Source of the DNA: Homoserinimonas sp044769865
Lineage (GTDB): Bacteria; Actinomycetota; Actinomycetes; Actinomycetales; Microbacteriaceae
Direction of reading: 5' to 3'
Assembly: GCF_044769865.1 (NCBI RefSeq)
Contig: NZ_JBIZWA010000002.1
Span: 1-64,000, forward strand
Length of the DNA: 64,000 bases
In this document: positions 57,281 through 64,000 of the stretch, in pieces
Numbering within the stretch: the first letter of the stretch is position 1
How the letters are laid out: each line of letters opens with the position of its first letter
Position numbers and translations under genes: made by a program
The notes under the pieces: model-generated
Seen by the model: only the letters and a program-made list of their open reading frames with translations
Database searches by the model: none
Told to the model about the DNA's origin: nothing

Positions 57281-58918
57281 ATGACGGATGCCCCACAGCA
57301 CGCCCCACTCCTCAGCGTTCGCGACCTCGCGATTAGTTTCTCGACCGAGTCAGGCCCCGTCGAGGCGGTCACGGACTTCTCCCTCGAGATCGCTCAGGGC
57401 GAGACGGTCGCCATCGTGGGGGAGTCAGGCTCCGGCAAGTCGACGAGCGCCATGGCGATCATCGGCCTCCTGCCGGGGAATGCTCGCGTCGGCGCCGGCA
57501 GCAGTATCCTCTTCGACGGTGCCGAACTAGTGGGGGCCAAGGAGTCGCAGCTTCGTAGCATCCGGGGCGCCTCGATCGGGCTCGTGCCGCAAGACCCCAT
57601 GTCGAACCTCAACCCCGTCTCCAAGATCGGCACGCAGGTGGCCGAGACGCTCCTCGCGCATGAAATGGCGACGCGACGGGACGTCGACCGCAAGGTGATC
57701 GAGGTGCTGGCGTCGGCGGGCATCCCCGACCCTGCCCAGCGCGCCAAGCAGTACCCCCACGAACTCTCGGGCGGCCTTCGCCAGCGCGCGCTCATCGCGA
57801 TCGGGCTTGCCTGCCGTCCGCGCCTGCTGATCGCGGACGAGCCGACCAGCGCGCTCGACGTGACAGTGCAGCGCACGATTCTCGACCAGATCGAGCGGAT
57901 GACCGACGAGATCGGTACAAGCGTGCTCCTCATCACGCACGACCTCGGCCTCGCGGCCGAGCGCGCCTCCCGCGTCGTCGTCATGAGCCGGGGGCGCACT
58001 GTCGAGACGGGGCCGGCCCAGCAGATCCTCACGGCACCCGAACATGAGTACACGCGCCGGCTCGTCGCGGCAGCGCCGAGCATCGCCGCCATTCGCGAGC
58101 AGCCGCAGCGGCACGCGGCCTCCGACGCGCAACACGAGAACATCATGGAGGTGCGGGGGCTCACGAAGGTGTTCCGCCGGCGCGGCAAGGCGGGCGACTT
58201 CGTCGCCGCCGACGACGTGACGATCGACGTGCCGCGCGGCACGACGGTCGCGATCGTGGGGGAGTCGGGTTCGGGCAAGACCACGACGGCACGGATGCTG
58301 CTGCGCGTCGTCGAGCCCACCAGCGGCTCCATCCTCTTCGACGGCAATGACGTTGCGAGTCTCTCGAAGGCGCAACTCCGCGACTTCCGCCAGCGGGTGC
58401 AGCCGATCTTCCAGGACCCGTATTCCTCGCTCAACCCCTCGTTCACGGTCGAGCGGATCATCGAGGAACCGCTCAAGGTCTACCGCCGCGGTACCCCCAC
58501 CGAGCGCCGGGCCAAGGTTCGCGAACTGCTGGAACAGGTCGCCCTGCCGAGCGACACGGCAAAGCGATACCCCTCCGAGTTGAGCGGCGGCCAGCGACAG
58601 CGCGTCGCAATCGCACGAGCGCTCGCACTCGACCCCGATCTCATCGTGTGCGACGAACCGGTCTCGGCCCTCGACGTGCTCGTGCAGTCGCAGGTGCTCA
58701 CGCTGCTCGACGACCTGCAGGTGAAGCTCGGGCTCAGTTACGTCTTCATCAGCCATGACCTCGCGGTCGTGCGGCTCATCAGCGACTACGTCTGTGTCAT
58801 GAAGGACGGTCGTATCGTCGAGGCGGCGCCGAGCGAGGAACTGTTCCAGAACCCGCAGCACGAGTACACGAAGGCGCTGCTGGCGGCCATCCCGGGCAAC
58901 GAGCGCGCCTCAGCCTGA
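57281..58918 (+). CDS. Fused dipeptide/oligopeptide ABC transporter ATPase (DppD-DppF type)
   Basis: 545 residues, two ABC ATPase domains. Domain 1 (about 8-255): Walker A GESGSGKST, signature LSGGLRQRALI, Walker B LLIADEPTSALD. Domain 2 (about 285-540): GESGSGKTT, LSGGQRQRVAIARAL, LIVCDEPVSALD. Each is followed by the peptide-importer extension (EHEYTRRLV, QHEYTKALLAAIPG). Powers the permeases at 58946-60915, which lie tail to tail on the other strand. Dipeptides, oligopeptides or nickel are possible substrates. Confidence 0.94.
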   Translation: MTDAPQHAPLLSVRDLAISFSTESGPVEAVTDFSLEIAQGETVAIVGESGSGKSTSAMAIIGLLPGNARVGAGSSILFDGAELVGAKESQLRSIRGASIGLVPQDPMSNLNPVSKIGTQVAETLLAHEMATRRDVDRKVIEVLASAGIPDPAQRAKQYPHELSGGLRQRALIAIGLACRPRLLIADEPTSALDVTVQRTILDQIERMTDEIGTSVLLITHDLGLAAERASRVVVMSRGRTVETGPAQQILTAPEHEYTRRLVAAAPSIAAIREQPQRHAASDAQHENIMEVRGLTKVFRRRGKAGDFVAADDVTIDVPRGTTVAIVGESGSGKTTTARMLLRVVEPTSGSILFDGNDVASLSKAQLRDFRQRVQPIFQDPYSSLNPSFTVERIIEEPLKVYRRGTPTERRAKVRELLEQVALPSDTAKRYPSELSGGQRQRVAIARALALDPDLIVCDEPVSALDVLVQSQVLTLLDDLQVKLGLSYVFISHDLAVVRLISDYVCVMKDGRIVEAAPSEELFQNPQHEYTKALLAAIPGNERASA

Positions 58919-58945
58919 GCCCTCGGCCCTGGCACCGCTGACGCG

Positions 58946-59908
58946 TCAGCGGCGGCGTGCTCCCGAGCGCGGGTCGAGCGCTTCGCGCATGGACTCTCCC
59001 AGCAGCGTGAAGCCGAGCGCCGTGATGGCAATGCAGAGACCCGGGAGGAAGGCCAGCTGCGGCGCGATCGCGAGTTCGTTCTGCGCGTAGGTGAGCATCC
59101 GCCCCCACTCGGCGGTCTCCGGGCGCCCTCCGCCGAGGCCCAGGAACGAGAGGGCGGCGGCCTCGATGACGGCCGTGGCGAGCGAGAGCGTACCCTGCAC
59201 GATGACGGGGCCGAGGCTGTTGGGCAGCACATGCGTGAAGGAGATTGCGGGCTTGCCGAGCCCGAGTGACTTCGCCGCGAGCACATACTCGGAACTCTGC
59301 TGGGCGATCATCGACGAGCGCAGGAGACGGGCGAAGATCGGCACCTGGCTCACGGCGATCGCGATCATGACGGCATAGGGAGTCTGACCCAGCACCGCGG
59401 CGATGCTCACGGCGAGCAGGAGGTTCGGAACCGAGAGGAGCACGTCGACGACGCGCATGACGACGTTGTCGACCCAGCCGCCGAAGGTCGCGGCGACGAG
59501 GCCGAGCAGGAGTCCGCCGAGCAAGCCGAGGGCGGTCGAGATGAGGCCGATGAGCAGCGATGCCTGCGCGCCCCAGATGAGCTTGCTCAGCACATCCCCG
59601 CCGAAGCGGTCGAGGCCGAGCGCAAAGCCCTCCACCTCGCCGATGCCCGGGATGACGGTGGGGCGGATGAATCGTGCACCGGGCAGCTCCTGGCCGCCGT
59701 AGGGCGCGAGCAGGGGCGCGAGGATCGCGACGAGCACGAACACGGCCACGATCGAGGCGCCCACGATCGCCTGCGGGTTGCGCCGGAGCCGGCGCCACGC
59801 ATCGCCCCAGAGGCTCGAACCGCGGGTCGTGCGCGCCGAGTCGGCGCCGCCCGAGGGGGCGGTGGCGCCCGTGCCGGATTCGGGGGCGGGGGGAAGGTAG
59901 GAGCTCAC
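58946..59908 (-). CDS. Peptide ABC transporter permease (DppC type)
   Basis: 320 residues from GTG overlapping the permease-B stop. Long polar N-terminus (Pro/Ser/Gly-rich), then six membrane helices; the EAA loop region appears in YVLAAKSLGLGKPAISFTHVLPN. The N-terminal OppC-type segment WRRLRRNPQAIVGASIVAVF is visible. With the B subunit it forms the membrane channel. Stop is 28 bases from the ATPase stop; CCGCTGA-CGCG-TCAGCGG (58935-58952) overlaps its end and could form a hairpin. Confidence 0.93.
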   Translation of the reverse strand: MSSYLPPAPESGTGATAPSGGADSARTTRGSSLWGDAWRRLRRNPQAIVGASIVAVFVLVAILAPLLAPYGGQELPGARFIRPTVIPGIGEVEGFALGLDRFGGDVLSKLIWGAQASLLIGLISTALGLLGGLLLGLVAATFGGWVDNVVMRVVDVLLSVPNLLLAVSIAAVLGQTPYAVMIAIAVSQVPIFARLLRSSMIAQQSSEYVLAAKSLGLGKPAISFTHVLPNSLGPVIVQGTLSLATAVIEAAALSFLGLGGGRPETAEWGRMLTYAQNELAIAPQLAFLPGLCIAITALGFTLLGESMREALDPRSGARRR

Positions 59909-60915
59909 TGCACACGCACCCTCGGGTCGATGATGCTGTAACTCACGTCAACGATCAGGTTGATGAGGGCGTACAGCACCGCGATGAACAGGATGAATCC
60001 CTGGAGGACGGGATAGTCGCGCCGGAAGATCGCGGTCGCGAGGAACTGGCCGATGCCCGAGAAGGCGAAGACCGTCTCGGTGAGCACGGCTCCCGAGATG
60101 AGGAGGCCGAGTTGGAGGCCGATCGTCGTGACGACGGGGAGCATGGCGTTGCGCAGCACGAAGCGGTCGCGGATCGAGGAAGCGTGAAGTCCCTTCGCCC
60201 GCGCCGTGCGAACGAAGTCGGCACCCTGCGTCTCGAGCACGGAGGCCCGCGTGATGCGCGCGATGATCGCGAGCGGGATCGTGCCGAGGGCGATGCCGGG
60301 AAGGACGAGGTGCATGAAGGCATCCCACGCGGCGTCCCATTCGGCCGTGAGGATGCCGTCGAGCACGTAGAAGCCCGTCACGTGGGTCGCGTCCATCCGG
60401 GCATCCATGCGACCGTCGGGCGGGAACCAGCCGAGCTCCACAGCGAAGAAGTACTTGAGGATGAAGGCGAGGAAGAAGACGGGCACCGTGATGCCGACGA
60501 GGCTCACGACGACCGCGACGTGGTCAGGAAGCCTGCCGTAGCGCTTTGCGGAGATGTAGCCGAGGGGGACACCGATGCCGACCGCGAAGATGAGGGCGAC
60601 GATGCTGAGTTCCATGGTCGCGGGGAAGCGGTTGGCGAACTCCTCCAGCACGGGCCGGCCGGTCTGGATCGAGACGCCGAAGTCCCCACTCAGCAAGCGG
60701 CCCATGTAGGTGAGGTACTGCTCGTGGATCGGCTTGTTGAAGCCGTAGAGCTCGTTGATCTGTTCGACGCGCTCCGGCGTGGCGCGCTCACCGAGGAGCG
60801 CACTCGCGGGCCCGCCGGGGAGCGCCCGCACCCAGAGGAAGAGCAGCAGCGAGAGGCCGAAGAGGGTGGGCACGACGAGCGCTAGGCGCTTCGCGATCAC
60901 TTGGAGCACAGGCAT
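59905..60915 (-). CDS. Peptide ABC transporter permease (DppB type)
   Basis: 336 residues. Six helices, with the N-terminal LRVIAKRL-type amphipathic start (VLQVIAKRLALVVPTLFGLSLLLF), the G-x-L-G-x-Y-S/ FGVSIQTGRPVLEE region and the EAA loop VRTARAKGLHASSIRDRFVLRNAMLP. ATG 60915 directly abuts GAGG, so GTG 60909 (VLQVIAK) with better spacing may be used. Coupled to the C subunit by an ATGA-type (here GTGA) overlap. Confidence 0.93.
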   Translation of the reverse strand: MPVLQVIAKRLALVVPTLFGLSLLLFLWVRALPGGPASALLGERATPERVEQINELYGFNKPIHEQYLTYMGRLLSGDFGVSIQTGRPVLEEFANRFPATMELSIVALIFAVGIGVPLGYISAKRYGRLPDHVAVVVSLVGITVPVFFLAFILKYFFAVELGWFPPDGRMDARMDATHVTGFYVLDGILTAEWDAAWDAFMHLVLPGIALGTIPLAIIARITRASVLETQGADFVRTARAKGLHASSIRDRFVLRNAMLPVVTTIGLQLGLLISGAVLTETVFAFSGIGQFLATAIFRRDYPVLQGFILFIAVLYALINLIVDVSYSIIDPRVRVQ

Positions 60916-60949
60916 CCTCAGGGTTGGCCAGCCGGGGCTGGTCGCGGTG

Positions 60950-60977
60950 ATGGGGGCACCCCGCGGGGTGCCCCCAT
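60950..60977 (-). terminator. 28-bp perfect palindrome between binding protein and permease genes
   Basis: ATGGGGGCACCCCG (60950-60963) followed by its exact complement (60964-60977). Folds into an 11-bp stem with a CCGCGG loop. No U tract, so it is a likely attenuator or mRNA stabiliser giving more binding protein than permease. Confidence 0.55.
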
Positions 60978-60986
60978 CATGGCGGA

Positions 60987-62639
60987 CTAGTCGTTCAGCT
61001 CGACCAGGTTGTAGACCTCGTCATTGACGGGGCTCACGGGGTAGCTGGCGACTCGCTCGCTGAACGCGAGCGAAGGCGCCGGGTGGGCGAGGGGCACGGC
61101 CGGGATGTACTCGGCGATCATCTGGTTGATGTCCTCGTACAGCGGCAGCTGGTCCTCGATCGTCGCGGTGCCTCGCGCCTCCGTCAGGGCGTTGAAGAGT
61201 TCCGGGTTGTCGAAACCGAACTCCATCGAGGGCTGGCCGAAGAAGACGCCGACGAAGTTGTCGGTGTCGTTGTAGTCACCCGTCCAGCCGAGCAGGTGGA
61301 TGCCGTGGTCGGCGCTGCCCTGCATGATGTCGAGGTACTCACCCCACTCATTCGCCTGGGGCACGACCGTGATGCCGATGGCGGAGAGCTGGGTGCTGAC
61401 GACCGTGAAGATCTCCTCCGGGTTCGGCATGTAGGGGCGCGACACGTTGGTCGGGTAGTTGAAGGTCAGCTCCCAACCCTCGGGGATGCCCGCCTCAGCG
61501 AGCAGCGCCTTGGCCGCGTCGACGTCGTAGTCGTAGGTCGTGACGTCCTCGTTGTAGCCCGAGACGACCGGCGGGATGAACTGCGTTGCCAGTTCGGTGC
61601 CCTCGGGCAGCGTCTGGTTGACGAGCTGCTCCTTGTCGATCGCCATGCTGATCGCCTGGCGCACGCGCACGTCCTGCAGCTCCGGCACCGCCTGGTTGAT
61701 GCCGAGGTAGAGGATCGTGAAGGGGTCGCGAGGCATGATCTGGAAGCCGTCCTCCTCGAGGGCGACGGTGTCAGAAGGTGACACGAGGTCGTAGCCGTCG
61801 ATCGTGCCGGCCTCGAGCGCCTGGCGACGCGCGTTCGGGTCGTCGATGACGCGGAAGATGACATCCGTGACATCGCCCTGCTCGCCCCAGTAGTCCTCAT
61901 AGGCGGTGAGCTCGACCTGCGAGCCGGCGTCCCACGACGAGAAGGTGAAGGGACCCGTGCCGGTCGGGTGCTCGGAACCATACGTGGAGATGCTCGGGGC
62001 CTCCTCCGTGCCGCCGATGTCGTCGGCGCCGTACTCCTGGAGGGCGGTTGGGCTCTGCATCGAGAACGACGGGAGCGACAGGGCGGCGATGAAGCCCGCC
62101 CACGGCTGCGTCAGGTGCACGATGGCCTCGTTGTCGCTCGGTGCCTCGCAGCTCTCATAGACCGCGCCTTCGTCACCGGCGAAACCCTTGAAGAGGTTGT
62201 TGTAGTAGTACGAGGCGCTCGGGCTCTGCGCGATGCCCTCGAAGTTGTGCCAGCGGTCGAAGTTGTAGCACACGGCCTCGGCATTGAACTCGGTGCCGTC
62301 GTGGAAGGTCACGCCCTCCTTGAGTTCGAAGGTATAGCTCAGGCCGTCGTCGCTGCCCTCCCAAGACTCCGCGAGCAGGGGAGCGGGGTCAGCGCTGCCC
62401 TGTTCGACACCGACGAGGCCCTCGAAGATCTGCCGGGCGACGCGGAAGGTCTCGCCGTCGTTGGCGAAAGCCGGATCGAGCGTGACGGGCTCCGCGGATG
62501 CGGCGAACACGAAGGTGCCCGCTGCGTCCCCCGAGTCTTCGCCCCGCTCGCTCGCGACGCAACCCGTCACGAGCATTGCGCCGAGCGCGGTGCCGGCAAC
62601 AGCGCCGAGGCGGCGCTGTCTGCGAGTTCTTGTGTGCAT
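60987..62639 (-). CDS. Peptide ABC transporter substrate-binding lipoprotein (DppA/OppA type)
   Basis: 550 residues from ATG 62639, 6 bases after GGAGG; ATG 62645 touches the Shine-Dalgarno. Basic start, hydrophobic region and lipobox LVTGC. SBP family 5 features: FVFAASAEPVTLDPAFANDGETFRV, LAESWEGSDDGLSYTFELKEGVTFHDGTEFNAEAV and MAIDKEQLVNQTLPEGTEL. Binds peptides outside the membrane for the two permeases. The -10 TAAAGT (62681-62686) gives a short leader. Confidence 0.94.
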   Translation of the reverse strand: MHTRTRRQRRLGAVAGTALGAMLVTGCVASERGEDSGDAAGTFVFAASAEPVTLDPAFANDGETFRVARQIFEGLVGVEQGSADPAPLLAESWEGSDDGLSYTFELKEGVTFHDGTEFNAEAVCYNFDRWHNFEGIAQSPSASYYYNNLFKGFAGDEGAVYESCEAPSDNEAIVHLTQPWAGFIAALSLPSFSMQSPTALQEYGADDIGGTEEAPSISTYGSEHPTGTGPFTFSSWDAGSQVELTAYEDYWGEQGDVTDVIFRVIDDPNARRQALEAGTIDGYDLVSPSDTVALEEDGFQIMPRDPFTILYLGINQAVPELQDVRVRQAISMAIDKEQLVNQTLPEGTELATQFIPPVVSGYNEDVTTYDYDVDAAKALLAEAGIPEGWELTFNYPTNVSRPYMPNPEEIFTVVSTQLSAIGITVVPQANEWGEYLDIMQGSADHGIHLLGWTGDYNDTDNFVGVFFGQPSMEFGFDNPELFNALTEARGTATIEDQLPLYEDINQMIAEYIPAVPLAHPAPSLAFSERVASYPVSPVNDEVYNLVELND

Positions 62640-62680
62640 GGACATCCTCCGTTGGTAGGGGCATGGTGCAGATTTCGATG

Positions 62681-62686
62681 ACTTTA
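62681..62686 (-). promoter_or_regulatory. -10 TAAAGT for the binding-protein operon
   Basis: On minus, expected start near 62674 and a leader of about 35 bases containing GGAGG. Confidence 0.4.
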
Positions 62687-62738
62687 CCCCCCAAGTGGGT
62701 TACGGCATTGTTTCGATCGCTGTGTCGGCGGTCATACA

Positions 62739-62744
62739 TACACT
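62739..62744 (+). promoter_or_regulatory. -10 TACACT for ligA
   Basis: TACACT, 7 bases before the GTG at 62752, leaderless type. Confidence 0.4.
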
Positions 62745-62751
62745 TGACCTC

Positions 62752-64000
62752 GTGGCAGAGTCCGTGACCCCTCCAGAGCTCGAGTCGGCGAAGGCCGAGG
62801 CAGATCAGCTCACGACCCGCATCCTCGAACTGCGCGAGGCCTACTACGAGCGGGACGAGGTGCTCGCCTCCGATGAGGAGTACGACGCCATGATGCGTCG
62901 TCTCGAGGAGCTTGAGCGCCTCTTCCCTGAGCTCCAGGGGCAGGACAGCCCGACGCAGACGGTGGGGGGTCGCGCGCAGACGCTCTTCGACCCCGTGGAG
63001 CATGCGGAACGCATGCTGAGCCTCGACAACGTCTTCTCGCTCGAGGAGTTCGGCGCGTGGGCCGCGAAGGTCGAGCGCGACGCGCACCGCCACATTGACT
63101 ACCTGTGCGAGCTCAAGATCGACGGCCTGGCCATCAACCTGCGCTACGAGAACGGCGTGCTCACGACTGCCGCGACGCGCGGTGACGGGCGCACCGGGGA
63201 AGACGTCACCGAGAACATCCGTCTCGTCGAATCGATCCCGCAGCGGCTTGCCGGCACGGGGCATCCGCCCCTCGTCGAGGTGCGCGGTGAGGTGTTCATC
63301 CCGGTCGAGGCCTTCCGCGAACTGAATGCGGAGCAGGCCGAAGCGGGCGAACGGGTGTTTGCCAACCCCCGCAACGCCGCCTCGGGCTCGCTGCGCCAGA
63401 AGGCCGAGGGCAAGTCGGCCGAGAAGCTCGCCCAGATGCACCGCCGTCTGTCGACGCTCCGGATGCTCGTGCACGGCATCGGTGCCTGGCCGAACCCGCC
63501 CGTCGCCGCGCAGTCGCAGGTCTACGAACTCCTCGCGCAGTGGGGTCTGCCCACGAGCTCCCACTACCGCGTCGTCGGCACGGCGAACGAGGTGGAGGCC
63601 TTCATTGAGCACTATGGCGAGCACCGGGCCTCGGTGGAACACGAGATCGACGGCATCGTCATCAAGGTCGATGAGCTCGCGCTGCACGATGAGCTTGGGG
63701 CGACGAGCCGAGCGCCGCGGTGGGCGATCGCCTACAAATATCCGCCGGAGCAGGTCAACACGAAGCTGCTCGACATCGTCGTGAGCGTCGGACGCACGGG
63801 TCGCGCAACACCGTTCGCCGTCATGGAGAAGGTGCGCGTCGCCGGCAGCGAGGTGCGCCAGGCGACGCTCCACAATCAAGACGTCGTCAAGGCGAAGGGC
63901 GTGCTCATCGGCGACACGGTCGTGCTCCGCAAGGCGGGCGATGTCATCCCCGAGGTGCTCGGCCCCGTCGTCGAGTTGCGCGACGGCTCCGAACGCGAAT
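62752..64000 (+). CDS. ligA: NAD-dependent DNA ligase LigA (5' part)
   Basis: The first 416 codons; the gene continues past the window edge. Seals nicks in DNA using NAD+. Ia domain (about 10-75) with the Tyr pair of REAYYERDEVL that contacts nicotinamide, then the adenylation domain with the K-x-D-G motif CELKIDGLAINLRY near 121, ANPRNAASGSLRQ and the IDGIVIKVDE motif; the OB fold begins near 330 (VSVGRTGRATPFAVMEKVRV). The start is GTG from the leaderless -10; GTG 62764 is an alternative. Confidence 0.96.
   Translation, partial: MAESVTPPELESAKAEADQLTTRILELREAYYERDEVLASDEEYDAMMRRLEELERLFPELQGQDSPTQTVGGRAQTLFDPVEHAERMLSLDNVFSLEEFGAWAAKVERDAHRHIDYLCELKIDGLAINLRYENGVLTTAATRGDGRTGEDVTENIRLVESIPQRLAGTGHPPLVEVRGEVFIPVEAFRELNAEQAEAGERVFANPRNAASGSLRQKAEGKSAEKLAQMHRRLSTLRMLVHGIGAWPNPPVAAQSQVYELLAQWGLPTSSHYRVVGTANEVEAFIEHYGEHRASVEHEIDGIVIKVDELALHDELGATSRAPRWAIAYKYPPEQVNTKLLDIVVSVGRTGRATPFAVMEKVRVAGSEVRQATLHNQDVVKAKGVLIGDTVVLRKAGDVIPEVLGPVVELRDGSERE

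Noticed and set aside
58935..58952. CCGCTGACGCGTCAGCGG as a bidirectional terminator of the convergent peptide-transport genes
   Set aside because: The stem is only 7 bp with a CGCG loop, has no U tract on either side and includes the stop codon of the permease gene, so support is too weak to list as a terminator.
1..64000. tRNA, rRNA, insertion sequence or prophage genes
   Set aside because: I looked for T-loop motifs, transposase and phage-type proteins and saw none; the only recombinase is the housekeeping XerC. Small RNAs could be missed by eye.

Overview
The window is GC-rich (by eye about two-thirds G+C), almost fully coding chromosomal DNA from an actinobacterium, most likely of the Microbacteriaceae. 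The reasons are a DUF2469 gene after rnhB, a mycothiol-type DinB/maleylpyruvate isomerase protein, two F420-type LLM oxidoreductases, GlgE, several DivIVA-family proteins, the rpsP-khpA-rimM / trmD / rplS-lepB-rnhB and rpsB-tsf-pyrH-frr-cdsA gene orders, and many promoters whose -10 hexamer lies 6-10 bases before the start codon (leaderless mRNAs). The genus assignment is inference. I see no rRNA, tRNA, CRISPR array, insertion sequence, prophage or origin.

Layout. 0-5 kb: gamma-carbonic anhydrase-like protein, ffh, a DinB-type protein, a GT4 glycosyltransferase and an LLM oxidoreductase. 5-17 kb: the rpsP-khpA-rimM-trmD-rplS-lepB-rnhB ribosome and secretion block. It is interrupted between rimM and trmD by a nitrite-assimilation and siroheme cluster (hemD-like, cobA and nirB on minus; nirD and a ferrochelatase on plus), and between trmD and rplS by an LLM oxidoreductase and a small membrane protein. 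The nirB/nirD divergent region carries GlnR-like boxes. 17-25 kb: LytR-CpsA-Psr protein, YraN, ComM-like ATPase, dprA, a phosphoesterase, xerC, a two-domain FKBP lipoprotein and an M23 protein. 25-34 kb: a BCCT transporter, then rpsB-tsf (ending in a strong terminator), pyrH-frr-cdsA, a DivIVA-domain protein, a secreted lysozyme-like protein and an alpha/beta hydrolase. 34-38 kb: an AI-2E-type membrane protein downstream of an 859-residue DivIVA-type filament protein with 46 unbroken 11-residue repeats. 38-45 kb: a membrane/lipoprotein hybrid, a thioredoxin-TPR protein, and glgE-glgB. 45-49 kb: a five-gene surface operon of SipW-type exported proteins with its own SipW-like signal peptidase. 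49-57 kb: ybaK, glgX, then a NifS-type desulfurase and mnmA separated by a transporter, a PLP decarboxylase, a small HTH regulator with a clear operator and a small membrane protein. 57-64 kb: a dipeptide/oligopeptide ABC transporter (fused double ATPase facing the permease and binding-protein genes) and the start of ligA, cut by the window edge.

How they work together. NirB/NirD reduce nitrite to ammonium and the flanking cobA and ferrochelatase supply their siroheme. The desulfurase can feed sulfur to MnmA. GlgE and GlgB build branched alpha-glucan from maltose-1-phosphate and GlgX debranches it. The SipW peptidase probably processes the three exported proteins upstream of it. Most plausible places for undescribed biology are the hendecad filament protein (35082-37661), the SipW/TasA-like operon (45281-48910) and the regulated PLP-decarboxylase module between nifS and mnmA (52635-56100).
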